Of a stretch of 36,349 nt of DNA, positions 15,868 through 23,783 are shown piece after piece. This DNA comes from an uncultured Acetatifactor sp. (GTDB taxonomy: Bacteria > Bacillota > Clostridia > Lachnospirales > Lachnospiraceae). The stretch is from the NCBI GenBank assembly GCA_910585615.1, contig CAJUFO010000048.1, forward strand, positions 1 to 36,349, read 5' to 3'. The position numbers were made by a program, and so were the translations under genes. Position 1 is the stretch's first letter; each line of letters starts with the position of its first letter. Under the pieces are notes generated by a model, which was given only the letters and a program-made list of their open reading frames with translations, made no database searches and had not been told where the DNA came from.

Positions 15868-16875
15868 ATGGGAAAACCGAGGCTGTGCAGCGAGAGGAAA
15901 ATTCTCCAGAGATTACAATTGATAAAAAGCCTGAAAATAGCCGCCGCTGCAGCCATAGCCATCGGCCTGGCGGGAGAGCTGGGCCTGAAATACTCCGCCA
16001 CCGCCGGAATCATCACCGTGCTGAGCATCCAGAACACTAAGCGGGAGACCCTGAAAAGCGCCGGGAACAGATGGCTTGCGTTTCTCTGCGCCCTGGCCCT
16101 CTCAAAGCTGAGCTTTACCCTGCTGGGCTACGGCCTGTGGGCCTTTGGCACATACCTCTTCCTCTTCGCCCTGCTGTGCATCTGTGCCGGATGGACGGAG
16201 GCCATCGCCATGGATTCCGTGCTGGTGACCCATTTCCTGGCGGAACGGGACATGGGGCTTTCGCTGGTGGCAGGCGAAGTGCTGCTGCTTTTGATCGGCA
16301 CGGGGATGGGGATATTGGTGAACTTGCATCTGCGCAGGAGACAGGGGGAGTTCGAACGGCTGGCAGAGGCGGTGGACAGGCAGATGAAAGGAATCCTGCA
16401 CAGGATGTCTCTGTGGCTGCCGGAGGAAGACAAGGCCGCATACGGCCCGGACTGCTTCCCGGAGCTTAAGGAAGCGCTCCATGCGGCCAAAGCCTGCGCC
16501 GTATCCGACTATGGCAATACATTGCTTGCGGAGAGCGCCTACGAACTGGACTACATCGCCATGCGGGAGCAGCAGAGCATGGTGCTGCGGGAGATTTACG
16601 ATAACATCATGCGAATCCGGTATCTGCCGGTACAGGCGGAACAGGTGGCCAAGCTGCTGGAGGAGATTGGAGAGGACTTCCACCGGGACAACACGGTGGA
16701 AGGGCTGCTGGAGAAACTGGAGGCCCTGCTGACTGAAATGAAAAGCCAGCCCCTGCCGGATTCCAGGGAAGAATTCGAAGCCCGCGCCATCTTGTTCTAT
16801 ATCCTGATGCAGGTGAGGCAGTTCCTGGAAATCAAGCGGGAATTCGTGCTCAGCCATGGACAGGACCAGGACTGA
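15868..16875 (+). CDS. Aromatic acid exporter family membrane protein (FUSC-type, ArAE_1)
   Basis: A 335-residue protein. Residues 20-160 hold about five hydrophobic segments beginning LKIAAAAAIAIGLAGELGL, with ATAGIITVLSIQNTKRETLK after the first helix as in ArAE_1/FUSC proteins. Residues 165-335 are a cytoplasmic helical domain matching the C-terminal domain of this family, with FEARAILFYILMQVRQFLEIK near the end. Homologues are thought to export aromatic acids, but substrates are rarely tested. GGAAAGGA sits before the ATG. Confidence 0.8.
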   Translation: MGKPRLCSERKILQRLQLIKSLKIAAAAAIAIGLAGELGLKYSATAGIITVLSIQNTKRETLKSAGNRWLAFLCALALSKLSFTLLGYGLWAFGTYLFLFALLCICAGWTEAIAMDSVLVTHFLAERDMGLSLVAGEVLLLLIGTGMGILVNLHLRRRQGEFERLAEAVDRQMKGILHRMSLWLPEEDKAAYGPDCFPELKEALHAAKACAVSDYGNTLLAESAYELDYIAMREQQSMVLREIYDNIMRIRYLPVQAEQVAKLLEEIGEDFHRDNTVEGLLEKLEALLTEMKSQPLPDSREEFEARAILFYILMQVRQFLEIKREFVLSHGQDQD

Positions 16876-16987
16876 GCGGGCGGGATATGGCGGCAAGGTC
16901 GGAGCGAAAACCGAAGAGCTGCGGAAAGCGGCAGACAGAGGGGAGATTTTGGGACGGACAGTGTGGAATCCGCCGGGAATGCAGAGG

Positions 16988-17016
16988 TTGCAGGATTCGA
17001 CATTCTATGATAAGAT
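16988..17016 (+). promoter_or_regulatory. Candidate promoter for the DegV gene
   Basis: TTGCAG (16988-16993), 17 bases, TAAGAT (17011-17016). The -10 is a moderate match. Transcription would begin near 17023, about 50 bases before the ATG at 17074. Confidence 0.4.
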
Positions 17017-17073
17017 AAGTGACATGTGAGGGGGACTGGCCTTTTTATGGTACATCTAAGACGGAGGACTGAT

Positions 17074-17940
17074 ATGAACGACTATATAATCTGTATGGAC
17101 GCCTCAGGAGACATCATCCGGGAGATAGCACAGGAAAACGGCATTGAATTCGTGCCCATGGAATATTCCCTAGGGGAGGAGATGCGCACTTCCCACGGAT
17201 GCGAGGACGAGACGGTGCTGAAGCGCTTCTATGACGGCCAGCGGGGCGGGGATTTGACCAGGACATCCCAGATTTCCCCCTTTATGTATGAGGAATATTT
17301 TGGAAAATTCCTGAAAGAGGGGAAATCTGTGCTGTATTTCTGTCTGTCAAGCGGTCTGTCGGCCACCTATGAGGGCTCTATGCTCGCCGCAAGGAATCTG
17401 AAAGAAACCTATCCGGGCAAGGAAGTCCTGCCCATAGACACGCTGGCGGCTACCGGCGGCATAGGCATACTGGCGGAACGGGCTGTGGAGAACAGGAAAA
17501 AGGGTATGAGCCTCCATGAGAATTTCGATGCGGTCACCGCGCTGGTCCCCAAGCTGCGCCATTTTTTCATGGTGCAGGACCTGATGTATCTCAAGCGTGG
17601 GGGCCGGGTCAGCGCAGCCACGGCAATCGTAGGCTCTGCCCTCAACATCAAGCCCATGCTGAAGATAGACGAAAATGGGAAACTGGTGACTATAGACAAG
17701 AAGCGGGGAAACAAGGCCGCTATGATGTCCCTGTTTTCCTATTTTAAGGATAACTACAATCCGGAGCTGGGCAACACTGTCTATATCTGCGATGCGGATA
17801 CGCCACAGCTGGCGGAGGCTTTGGCGGAGAAAGTAAAGGCGGAGGCACCGGACGTGGCCGTCAGGCGCACGATGCTGTCCCCCATCATAGGCGCGCACAC
17901 AGGCCCGGGTATGCTGTCCATGATTCTGCTAGGGAAGTAA
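17074..17940 (+). CDS. DegV family fatty-acid-binding protein
   Basis: A 288-residue two-domain DegV protein. Members bind a fatty acid in a cleft and the FakB relatives present it to the FakA kinase; no fakA is seen here, so this is family knowledge only. Signature segments are the start CMDASGDI, TSQISPFMYEEYF, LSSGLSATYEGS, the KRGGRVS loop, and the closing IIGAHTGPGMLSM. The frame is open from ATG 17026, but ATG 17074 has GGAGG at good spacing and gives the standard family start. A good terminator follows, so the gene is probably monocistronic. Confidence 0.9.
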   Translation: MNDYIICMDASGDIIREIAQENGIEFVPMEYSLGEEMRTSHGCEDETVLKRFYDGQRGGDLTRTSQISPFMYEEYFGKFLKEGKSVLYFCLSSGLSATYEGSMLAARNLKETYPGKEVLPIDTLAATGGIGILAERAVENRKKGMSLHENFDAVTALVPKLRHFFMVQDLMYLKRGGRVSAATAIVGSALNIKPMLKIDENGKLVTIDKKRGNKAAMMSLFSYFKDNYNPELGNTVYICDADTPQLAEALAEKVKAEAPDVAVRRTMLSPIIGAHTGPGMLSMILLGK

Positions 17941-18002
17941 GGCCTCTGCAGATAGGTATTCATGCAAAGGATGATGTTTACGAAAGAGAATAAAGCAGTT
18001 GG

Positions 18003-18040
18003 AAAAAAGTCTCATTGGAATGCTTCAAGAGGCTTTTTTT
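18003..18040 (+). terminator. Intrinsic terminator after the DegV gene
   Basis: AAAAAAGTCTC (18003-18013) pairs with GAGGCTTTTTT (18029-18039), with one G-T pair and an inner TTGGAA/TTCAA pairing. The 3' arm ends in a run of seven T. The A-run on the 5' side would also let it work on the other strand. Confidence 0.75.
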
Positions 18041-18086
18041 CATTGGTTTCGGCGGAGCCTGATCTGGATTTTGGACTATCCGTCCA

Positions 18087-18115
18087 ATGACGAAAAAACA
18101 TTTTGATGCTATGAT
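18087..18115 (+). promoter_or_regulatory. Candidate promoter for the HTH-PIN cassette
   Basis: ATGACG (18087-18092), 17 bases, TATGAT (18110-18115). It lies between the DegV terminator and the HTH start at 18200, giving a leader of about 80 bases. Confidence 0.4.
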
Positions 18116-18199
18116 GGTTTCAGGAGAGCGAGATAGGCAGGGACAGGTATTCCGAACCGCGCAGGCCGGATACGCGGGACAGGGAAGAAAGGAGACAGG

Positions 18200-18547
18200 A
18201 TGGGACGGAGAAAAAGCATGCTGCCGGACAGCGCATATCTGCGCATCGATCTGGAGAGGACAGGCAGGCATCTGGAGAAGCTGATCAGGCAGAGGGGATA
18301 CTCGGTGAAGGATATCCAGCGCATTCTCCACCTGTCCTGCCCGCAGCCGATATACCGCTGGATGCGGGGCCAGATACTGCCGTCGGTGGATCATCTGTTC
18401 ATGTTGGCGAGGCTGCTCCATGTGCATATGGAGGATCTGCTGATTCCTTCGTATGAGGCTCCGGAGGATATGGCGGAAGAGCAGCGCTCCCGGGTGAGGA
18501 GGATGATTGCCTACTGTCTGGAATATCTGCGGATTAGAGCCGCTTGA
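18200..18547 (+). CDS. Helix-turn-helix (Cro/C1-type) DNA-binding protein
   Basis: A 115-residue protein with one HTH domain at about residues 20-80: TGRHLEKLIRQRGYSVKDIQ, then PQPIYRWMRGQILPSVDHLF and LLHVHMEDLLIP. The YSVKDIQ and PIYRWMRG steps are typical of a clostridial XRE subfamily that often comes as cargo in mobile or accessory loci. The role is inferred as DNA binding, perhaps controlling its own cassette. AAAGGAGA precedes the ATG. The next gene begins two bases after its stop codon, so the two are translationally coupled. Confidence 0.8.
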   Translation: MGRRKSMLPDSAYLRIDLERTGRHLEKLIRQRGYSVKDIQRILHLSCPQPIYRWMRGQILPSVDHLFMLARLLHVHMEDLLIPSYEAPEDMAEEQRSRVRRMIAYCLEYLRIRAA

Positions 18548-18548
18548 C

Positions 18549-19214
18549 ATGGGGACAGACATGTTTCATTTTATGATAGACTTTGAGAATACCTGGAGCA
18601 AAGGGCTACAGGGCGCGGAATATCTGTCTCCCGATGACCGCGTTACGATTTTCTACAGCAATTCCTGCCTGAAGGTGGAGAAGGGAAAGCTGCAGCAGAT
18701 TATCGATGCGGGCAGCATGCTGGATATCTGCCGTCTGCAAAGGGCGGGGAAGAACGCGCTGGACTTCTATATCGCCTCCAGAATCGGTGCGCTGTTCGGC
18801 GAGGGGTACCTGGGCAGGGTGGCCATCGTCAGCAATGACAAAGGATATTCTGCCGTGCAGGATTACTGGGCGAAATGCGCGAAGCCCTCCAGGCGGATCA
18901 TCCTACAGCCAAATATTGAGCAGTGTATCGGCTGCTCCGACGAGGAAAGCGAAAGGAGAAAGCTGGTCCAGGAGAAGCTTCAGGAGGTGAACCTGGAGGC
19001 CCAGTACAAACTGTATGGGGAGCGGCTCAAGATGCGGCGGGCCCTGGAAGGCAGCTTTGAGGATACGGCTTACAGGGATTTGCTGGGCCAGATTGTCAGC
19101 ATCGTGGAGGAGCAGAAAGGCCGTGGCCGCAGGCTGCTCTATCTGGATACGATTAAGCGGTTCGGAAGGAAGAAGGGACTGGAGATATACTCGAAGATAA
19201 AGCAGGCCATATGA
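18549..19214 (+). CDS. PIN/NYN-like domain protein, putative RNase
   Basis: A 221-residue protein. Residues 5-110 or so have the acidic layout of NYN/PIN-like nucleases: MIDFEN with D11, E13 and N14, KNALDFYIA with D72, and VSNDKGYSAVQ with N96-D97. The C-terminal 100 residues are charged and helical, with a possible RNA- or partner-binding role. These domains usually cut single-stranded RNA using metal ions; I infer this activity. The frame extends back to 18507, inside the HTH gene, but ATG 18549 (two bases after the HTH stop) or ATG 18561 is more sensible. The stop overlaps an ATG of the next frame (ATGA). No antitoxin-like partner other than the neighbours is seen. Confidence 0.7.
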   Translation: MGTDMFHFMIDFENTWSKGLQGAEYLSPDDRVTIFYSNSCLKVEKGKLQQIIDAGSMLDICRLQRAGKNALDFYIASRIGALFGEGYLGRVAIVSNDKGYSAVQDYWAKCAKPSRRIILQPNIEQCIGCSDEESERRKLVQEKLQEVNLEAQYKLYGERLKMRRALEGSFEDTAYRDLLGQIVSIVEEQKGRGRRLLYLDTIKRFGRKKGLEIYSKIKQAI

Positions 19215-19309
19215 ACGAAAGCGGAGGCGGGGATGGAGGGCGGGCCCCATCGCTGAGAAGGGCAGGGACGAAAGCGGAAATGATGTTTCCAAAGGTGAAG
19301 GAGGTATCT

Positions 19310-20134
19310 ATGAGGGACTGGATCGTAATCAATGGAAGGAGAGTCATCTGGGAAGATTTTATCGGCATTCTGGACTATTACAGGTACAAAGGCATGATTC
19401 GGGGAAAGGGCCGCGAGGTCAGGAACCAGTACAACTACATGATATATGTGATTCAGGAGCTAGCCTGCGATTATCATGAGGGCAGCGATTATGTGCTGGA
19501 TAACGAGGAGGACTTCATCAGGAGGCATTACATGAGAATGCCCAAAGAGCGCAGGCTCCCGGAGGCCCTGGAGGAGCTTTTCAACCAGATGCAGGCGCGG
19601 CTGCGCATCGACCTGTCGGAATTGCTGGACGAGTGTGTGGAGAATTCAAGGAAGACCTATCAGCATATGCAGGATGCCCAGCGGCGGGAAAGCGAGAGGG
19701 CCGCTCTGATTCGCTCGCTGCCAGTCAGGCATGCCGACATCTCCAGCAGAGATATGAGCAGGAAAGTAGACTATCTGATGAATCTGCAGAAAGCGAAGGT
19801 GAGATGCCCCGATTATGAGGTCAGACCCCGGGAGATTCAGGCTACGGGCATGTGGTGCGAGCTTCTGGTGCTGAGCCTCTCCACAGAGATGATTACATAC
19901 GGTCTGATGCGGCGGGCGGTGGAGGACGATGTGCTGTCCGGCATAGAGATATCAGGGCTGCTGCGGGACAGATGCCATGTGGAGACGGAGTATGAGCGAT
20001 ATGTGGATGCGCTTTCGGACTGCTCTTTGGATGAGCCGGTGGATATCTCCATAAAGGATTTCCTCGGGCTGTGCGAGCCCAGGTTCCGGGAGATTCTGGG
20101 AATCAGGGAGGAGATATCAGCTGAAAAGGGCTGA
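19310..20134 (+). CDS. Unrecognised protein in HTH-PIN cassette
   Basis: A 274-residue soluble protein that I do not recognise. It looks mainly alpha-helical and highly charged, with no signal peptide, membrane segment, cysteine cluster or nucleotide-binding loop. Notable stretches are a start MRDWIVINGRRVIWEDFIGI, a central heptad-like section near QMQARLRIDLSELLDECVEN and an acidic end. The frame also opens at ATG 19211, overlapping the PIN gene stop, but AAGGAGGT four bases before ATG 19310 strongly favours this start. It is last in the cassette, and pyrG downstream has its own promoter. It could be a partner or target adaptor of the PIN protein; that is a guess from position only. Confidence 0.7.
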   Translation: MRDWIVINGRRVIWEDFIGILDYYRYKGMIRGKGREVRNQYNYMIYVIQELACDYHEGSDYVLDNEEDFIRRHYMRMPKERRLPEALEELFNQMQARLRIDLSELLDECVENSRKTYQHMQDAQRRESERAALIRSLPVRHADISSRDMSRKVDYLMNLQKAKVRCPDYEVRPREIQATGMWCELLVLSLSTEMITYGLMRRAVEDDVLSGIEISGLLRDRCHVETEYERYVDALSDCSLDEPVDISIKDFLGLCEPRFREILGIREEISAEKG

Positions 20135-20165
20135 AATAAGCGTTGTAATAAACGAAAATCAGGAC

Positions 20166-20194
20166 TTGACAAACCATTCGGCATGCTGCATAAT
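20166..20194 (+). promoter_or_regulatory. Near-consensus promoter of pyrG
   Basis: TTGACA (20166-20171), exactly 17 bases, CATAAT (20189-20194): eleven of twelve consensus positions. Transcription should start near 20200-20202, just before the leader terminator. The upstream in-frame ATG at 20183 lies inside the spacer and cannot start pyrG. Confidence 0.85.
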
Positions 20195-20208
20195 GCAAAT
20201 GTGGAACG

Positions 20209-20253
20209 GACAAAGGTGTCTTTCTTGGATAGAAGATACCTTTGTCTTTTTTT
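20209..20253 (+). terminator. Leader terminator (attenuator) upstream of pyrG
   Basis: A 15-bp stem pairs 20209-20223 with 20232-20246 (including two G-T pairs), with an 8-base loop, followed by seven T (20247-20253). It lies between the pyrG promoter and the pyrG ATG, so RNA polymerase must pass it to express the gene. In Bacillus subtilis pyrG is controlled at a similar leader terminator by CTP-dependent insertion of G residues at the 5' end. The initially transcribed bases here do not show the GGGC start of that system. Confidence 0.85.
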
Positions 20254-20284
20254 GGCTCAAATTTCAGGGAAACGAGGTATGGTC

Positions 20285-21898
20285 ATGACGAAATACATCT
20301 TTATCACAGGCGGCGTTGTATCCGGGCTAGGCAAGGGAATCACAGCGGCATCCCTGGGGCGGCTGCTGAAGGCAAGGGGGCTGAAGGTGGCGGCCCAGAA
20401 GCTGGACCCCTACATCAATGTGGATCCCGGCACCATGAGCCCCTATCAGCACGGGGAGGTATACGTGACGGAGGACGGGACGGAGACGGATCTGGATTTG
20501 GGGCATTATGAGCGGTTCATCGATGAGGATCTCAACAAGTACTCTAACCTGACTACGGGCAAGGTATACTGGAACGTGCTGAACAAAGAGCGGCGCGGGG
20601 AGTACCTGGGCTCCACGGTACAGGTCATCCCGCACATCACCAACGAAATCAAGGAATTCGTCTACCGGGTGGGGAAGAAGACGGACGCGGATATAGTCAT
20701 CACGGAGATAGGCGGCACCATCGGCGATATCGAGTCCCAGCCCTTTCTGGAGGCAGTCCGGCAGATTTCCCTGGAGGCAGGCAGGGAGAACAGCCTGTTC
20801 ATCCATGTGACCTTGGTACCGTTCCTGCGGGGATCGGACGAACATAAGTCGAAGCCCACGCAGCATTCTGTGAAGGAGCTGCAGGGGATGGGAATCAATC
20901 CGGACATCATCGTCCTGCGCTGCGATGAGCCCCTAGAGGAGGCCATCTTCAAGAAGATATCCCTGTTCTGCAATGTGAAGCCGGACTGTGTGATAGAGAA
21001 CCTCACCCTGCCAAACCTCTATGAGGCGCCGCTGATGCTGGAGAAGTCCCGCTTCTCGGAGGTGGTCTGCCGGGAGCTGGGGCTGGAGACGGCGGAGCCC
21101 GACCTGGAGGAATGGATGCGGATGGTGGAGCGCAGCAAAGTGAAGTCCCGGACTGTCCATATCGGCCTGGTGGGAAAATACGTGGGCCTGCACGACGCCT
21201 ACCTCTCCGTGGCCGAGGCCCTGCGCCATGCGGGATATGAGCATCAGGCACAGGTGGAGATCCAGTGGATTGACTCCGAGGAGCTGACGCAGGAGAGCTA
21301 TGAAGAGCGGCTGGCAGGGCTGGACGGCATCCTGGTTCCGGGAGGCTTCGGCAGCCGGGGCATCGAGGGGATGATTCTGGCGGTGCGATATGCCAGGGAG
21401 AGGGGCCTTGCATACTTCGGCATCTGCCTGGGGATGCAGGTGGCGGTAATCGAATATGCCAGAAACGTGGCCGACATTCCGAACGCGAATTCCGGAGAAT
21501 TCGATGAACAGTGCGCCAGCAAGGTCATCGACTTCATGCCAGGACAGAGCGGGGACATCGACAAGGGAGGCACGCTGCGACTTGGGGCGTATCCCTGTGA
21601 TATCAAAGAGGGCACTGCCATGGAACGCTGCTATGGGAAGAAATGCGTCAGCGAGCGGCACAGGCATCGCTACGAGTTCAATAATGACTACAGGGAAGTC
21701 TTGCAGGATAAGGGCCTGGTCATCAGCGGCACCTCCCCGGACGGCAGGCTGGTGGAGACGGTGGAGCTGCCAGGCCGGGACTTCTATGTGGGCGTGCAGT
21801 ACCATCCGGAGTTCAAGAGCCGCCCCAACCATCCCCATCCGCTGTTCAAGGGCTTCATCGGGGCGGCCGCGGCCCATGCGGACTCAGGGGAGACTTAA
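20285..21898 (+). CDS. pyrG: CTP synthase
   Basis: A 537-residue enzyme that makes CTP from UTP, ATP and glutamine, the last step of de novo pyrimidine nucleotide synthesis. The synthetase domain begins MTKYIFITGGVVSGLGKG, with the ATP-binding loop. The C-terminal class I glutamine amidotransferase domain has its catalytic triad at Cys381 (FGICLGMQ), His507 and Glu509 (YHPEFKSRP). Length and motifs are normal. ATG 20285 has GAGGT six bases before it; ATG 20279 is possible, and the ATG at 20183 lies before the transcription start. Expression is expected to depend on the leader attenuator. The gene sits 157 bases before purF, but on present evidence the two are separate functions placed side by side. 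Confidence 0.97.
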   Translation: MTKYIFITGGVVSGLGKGITAASLGRLLKARGLKVAAQKLDPYINVDPGTMSPYQHGEVYVTEDGTETDLDLGHYERFIDEDLNKYSNLTTGKVYWNVLNKERRGEYLGSTVQVIPHITNEIKEFVYRVGKKTDADIVITEIGGTIGDIESQPFLEAVRQISLEAGRENSLFIHVTLVPFLRGSDEHKSKPTQHSVKELQGMGINPDIIVLRCDEPLEEAIFKKISLFCNVKPDCVIENLTLPNLYEAPLMLEKSRFSEVVCRELGLETAEPDLEEWMRMVERSKVKSRTVHIGLVGKYVGLHDAYLSVAEALRHAGYEHQAQVEIQWIDSEELTQESYEERLAGLDGILVPGGFGSRGIEGMILAVRYARERGLAYFGICLGMQVAVIEYARNVADIPNANSGEFDEQCASKVIDFMPGQSGDIDKGGTLRLGAYPCDIKEGTAMERCYGKKCVSERHRHRYEFNNDYREVLQDKGLVISGTSPDGRLVETVELPGRDFYVGVQYHPEFKSRPNHPHPLFKGFIGAAAAHADSGET

Positions 21899-22054
21899 GC
21901 CGCAGCCACCGATTGGCGGCAGGGGCTTGGTTGGCCGGGGCGGATAGGGACTTGGCGGGTGTGGGCACAAAAGCGCGATGGCCGGATAGTGGCTTATGGA
22001 GCGGTTTAGGAGAGGCAAGAGAGGCTGGAAAAGGCAGAAAGGCAGAGAAGAGAT

Positions 22055-23479
22055 ATGGATTTACATGAAGAATGCGGCGTGCTGGGCATCATCAGCCCGG
22101 TGGCCGCCGATGTGGCGGGGATGGCATATTATGGGCTGTACGCCCTGCAGCACCGTGGGCAGGAAAGCTGCGGCATTGTGGTGAATGATGACGGCGTGTT
22201 CTCTTCCCACAAGGACCTGGGGCTGGTCAGCGAGGTGTTCTCCGCGGATGCGCTGGTACGCCTGCCACAGGGGAACATGGCGGTGGGCCATGTGCGCTAC
22301 GGGACGACAGGAGGCACGAACCGCAACAACTGCCAGCCCATAGAGGTGAACCACCAGAAGGGGAAGATGGCGCTGGCCCACAACGGGAACCTGAGCAACG
22401 CGGCGGTGCTGCGCAACGCCCTGGAGCTGTCAGGGGCCATCTTCCATACCACCAGCGATACGGAGACCATCGCCTACATCGTCACCAGGGAGCGTCTGCG
22501 CACCCCTTCCATAGAGGATGCCCTCAGCGCCGCCATGGACACCCTGGACGGGGCCTATTCTTTGGTGCTGATGTCCTCCCAGAAGCTGATCTGCGCCAGG
22601 GATCCTTACGGATTCCGGCCCCTCTGTTACGGCAGGACAAGGGATGGGATGTATGTGGCCGCCTCTGAAAGCTGCGCCCTGAAAGCGGTGGGCGCAGAGT
22701 TCGTGCGGGATTTGGAGCCCGGGGAAATCCTGGTGTTCGGCCCGGAGGGCCTGGTCTCCCGCAGGGAACATTGTGGGAAAAAGCCGAAAAAGACATGCAT
22801 TTTCGAATATATCTATTTCGCAAGGCCGGATTCTGTCATCGACGGGGTGTCGGTACATGGCGCAAGAGTACAGGCCGGGCGGATTCTGGCCAGGACCCAT
22901 CCGGCCCAGGCGGACATTGTGGTGGGAGTGCCGGATTCCGGTCTGGACGGAGCGCTGGGCTTTTCCATGGAGTCCGGGATTCCCTATGGAATCGGTCTGA
23001 TCAAGAATAAGTACATCGGCAGGACATTCATCTCCCCCGGGCAGGATGAACGGCTGGATCAGGTGAAAATCAAGCTGAGCGCCATCGAGGAGAGTGTCCG
23101 GGGGAAGCGGGTGGTGCTGATTGACGATTCTATCGTCCGGGGCACCACCAGCGGCCGCATCGTTAGGCTCCTGCGGGAGGCCGGGGCTAAGGAAATCCAC
23201 ATGCGCATCTCCTCGCCGCCTTTCCTCAACCCCTGCTACTATGGCACGGACATCGATTCCAGAGAGAATCTGATAGCCTGCCATCACAGCGTGGCGGAGA
23301 CGGCGGAAATCATCGGTGCGGACAGCCTGGGATATCTGCCCGTGCCACAGCTTGGGGCGCTTATCGGTGGCAGCGGATACTGCAGCGCCTGCTTTGACGG
23401 GGATTACCCCACGACAGTTCCCGCCGACACCAGGAAGGACCGGTTCGAACAGAAGCTTTCCCAGAAGAGGGCACAATAG
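22055..23479 (+). CDS. purF: Amidophosphoribosyltransferase
   Basis: A 474-residue enzyme that starts purine synthesis by turning PRPP and glutamine into phosphoribosylamine. It is the Bacillus-type form. A short propeptide MDLHEE would be removed to expose Cys7 (CGVLGI) as the N-terminal nucleophile of the glutaminase domain. The PRPP loop is VVLIDDSIVRGTTS. Four cysteines for the [4Fe-4S] cluster are present in KTCIFEY, NPCYYG and GYCSACF. The ribosome binding site is weak (AGAGAAGAG close to the ATG). It is separated from the usual pur operon; no other pur gene is nearby. The 156 bases upstream of it show no clear promoter, so it may be partly read through from pyrG. Confidence 0.97.
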   Translation: MDLHEECGVLGIISPVAADVAGMAYYGLYALQHRGQESCGIVVNDDGVFSSHKDLGLVSEVFSADALVRLPQGNMAVGHVRYGTTGGTNRNNCQPIEVNHQKGKMALAHNGNLSNAAVLRNALELSGAIFHTTSDTETIAYIVTRERLRTPSIEDALSAAMDTLDGAYSLVLMSSQKLICARDPYGFRPLCYGRTRDGMYVAASESCALKAVGAEFVRDLEPGEILVFGPEGLVSRREHCGKKPKKTCIFEYIYFARPDSVIDGVSVHGARVQAGRILARTHPAQADIVVGVPDSGLDGALGFSMESGIPYGIGLIKNKYIGRTFISPGQDERLDQVKIKLSAIEESVRGKRVVLIDDSIVRGTTSGRIVRLLREAGAKEIHMRISSPPFLNPCYYGTDIDSRENLIACHHSVAETAEIIGADSLGYLPVPQLGALIGGSGYCSACFDGDYPTTVPADTRKDRFEQKLSQKRAQ

Positions 23480-23500
23480 AAGATAAATCAAGCCGGGAAT

Positions 23501-23611
23501 CAAATACCCCGCTGCAAGCAACGGGGTATCAATCTTGCAGCGCTGCAGAGCAGCGGGGTATTTGACCCTCGCGGCATTCGTCAAATGTGCATGCAAGCAT
23601 GCCCACTTGAC
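23501..23611. repeat. Nested palindromic intergenic element
   Basis: Downstream of purF. A 15-bp perfect inverted repeat CAAATACCCCGCTGC (23501-23515) pairs with 23550-23564. The left arm can instead pair with CGGGGTAT at 23522-23529, and TGCAGCGCTGCA (23536-23547) is its own palindrome, so alternative folds compete. Next to it is a second hairpin: 23580-23594 pairs with 23597-23611 at 13 of 15 positions around an AA loop. There is no T-run. It could end the purF transcript, be a dispersed repeat of the genome, or act as an RNA switch. Confidence 0.7.
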
Positions 23612-23685
23612 TCATTGCTCGCGGGAATAAAGAGAAACAGTCTGCCTTAAATGCGATTAAGTTGACATTTCCTGCAATTCCATGG

Positions 23686-23714
23686 TTGGCAGAAACGGAT
23701 AGATATGATAAAAT
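23686..23714 (+). promoter_or_regulatory. Promoter of recD2
   Basis: TTGGCA (23686-23691), exactly 17 bases, TAAAAT (23709-23714), followed about 70 bases later by the recD2 ATG. A separate TTGACA at 23662 has no -10 partner. Confidence 0.65.
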
Positions 23715-23783
23715 ATCTTTATTAAATGCAAGAAGACTGATTGATGCCGGAGGGCGTTCCCACGGAAAGGAGCCGAAGGGGCG

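Noticed and set aside
20183..20284. Upstream ATG as the start of pyrG
   Set aside because: It lies between the -35 and -10 boxes of the pyrG promoter, before the transcription start, and would add 34 residues not found in CTP synthases.
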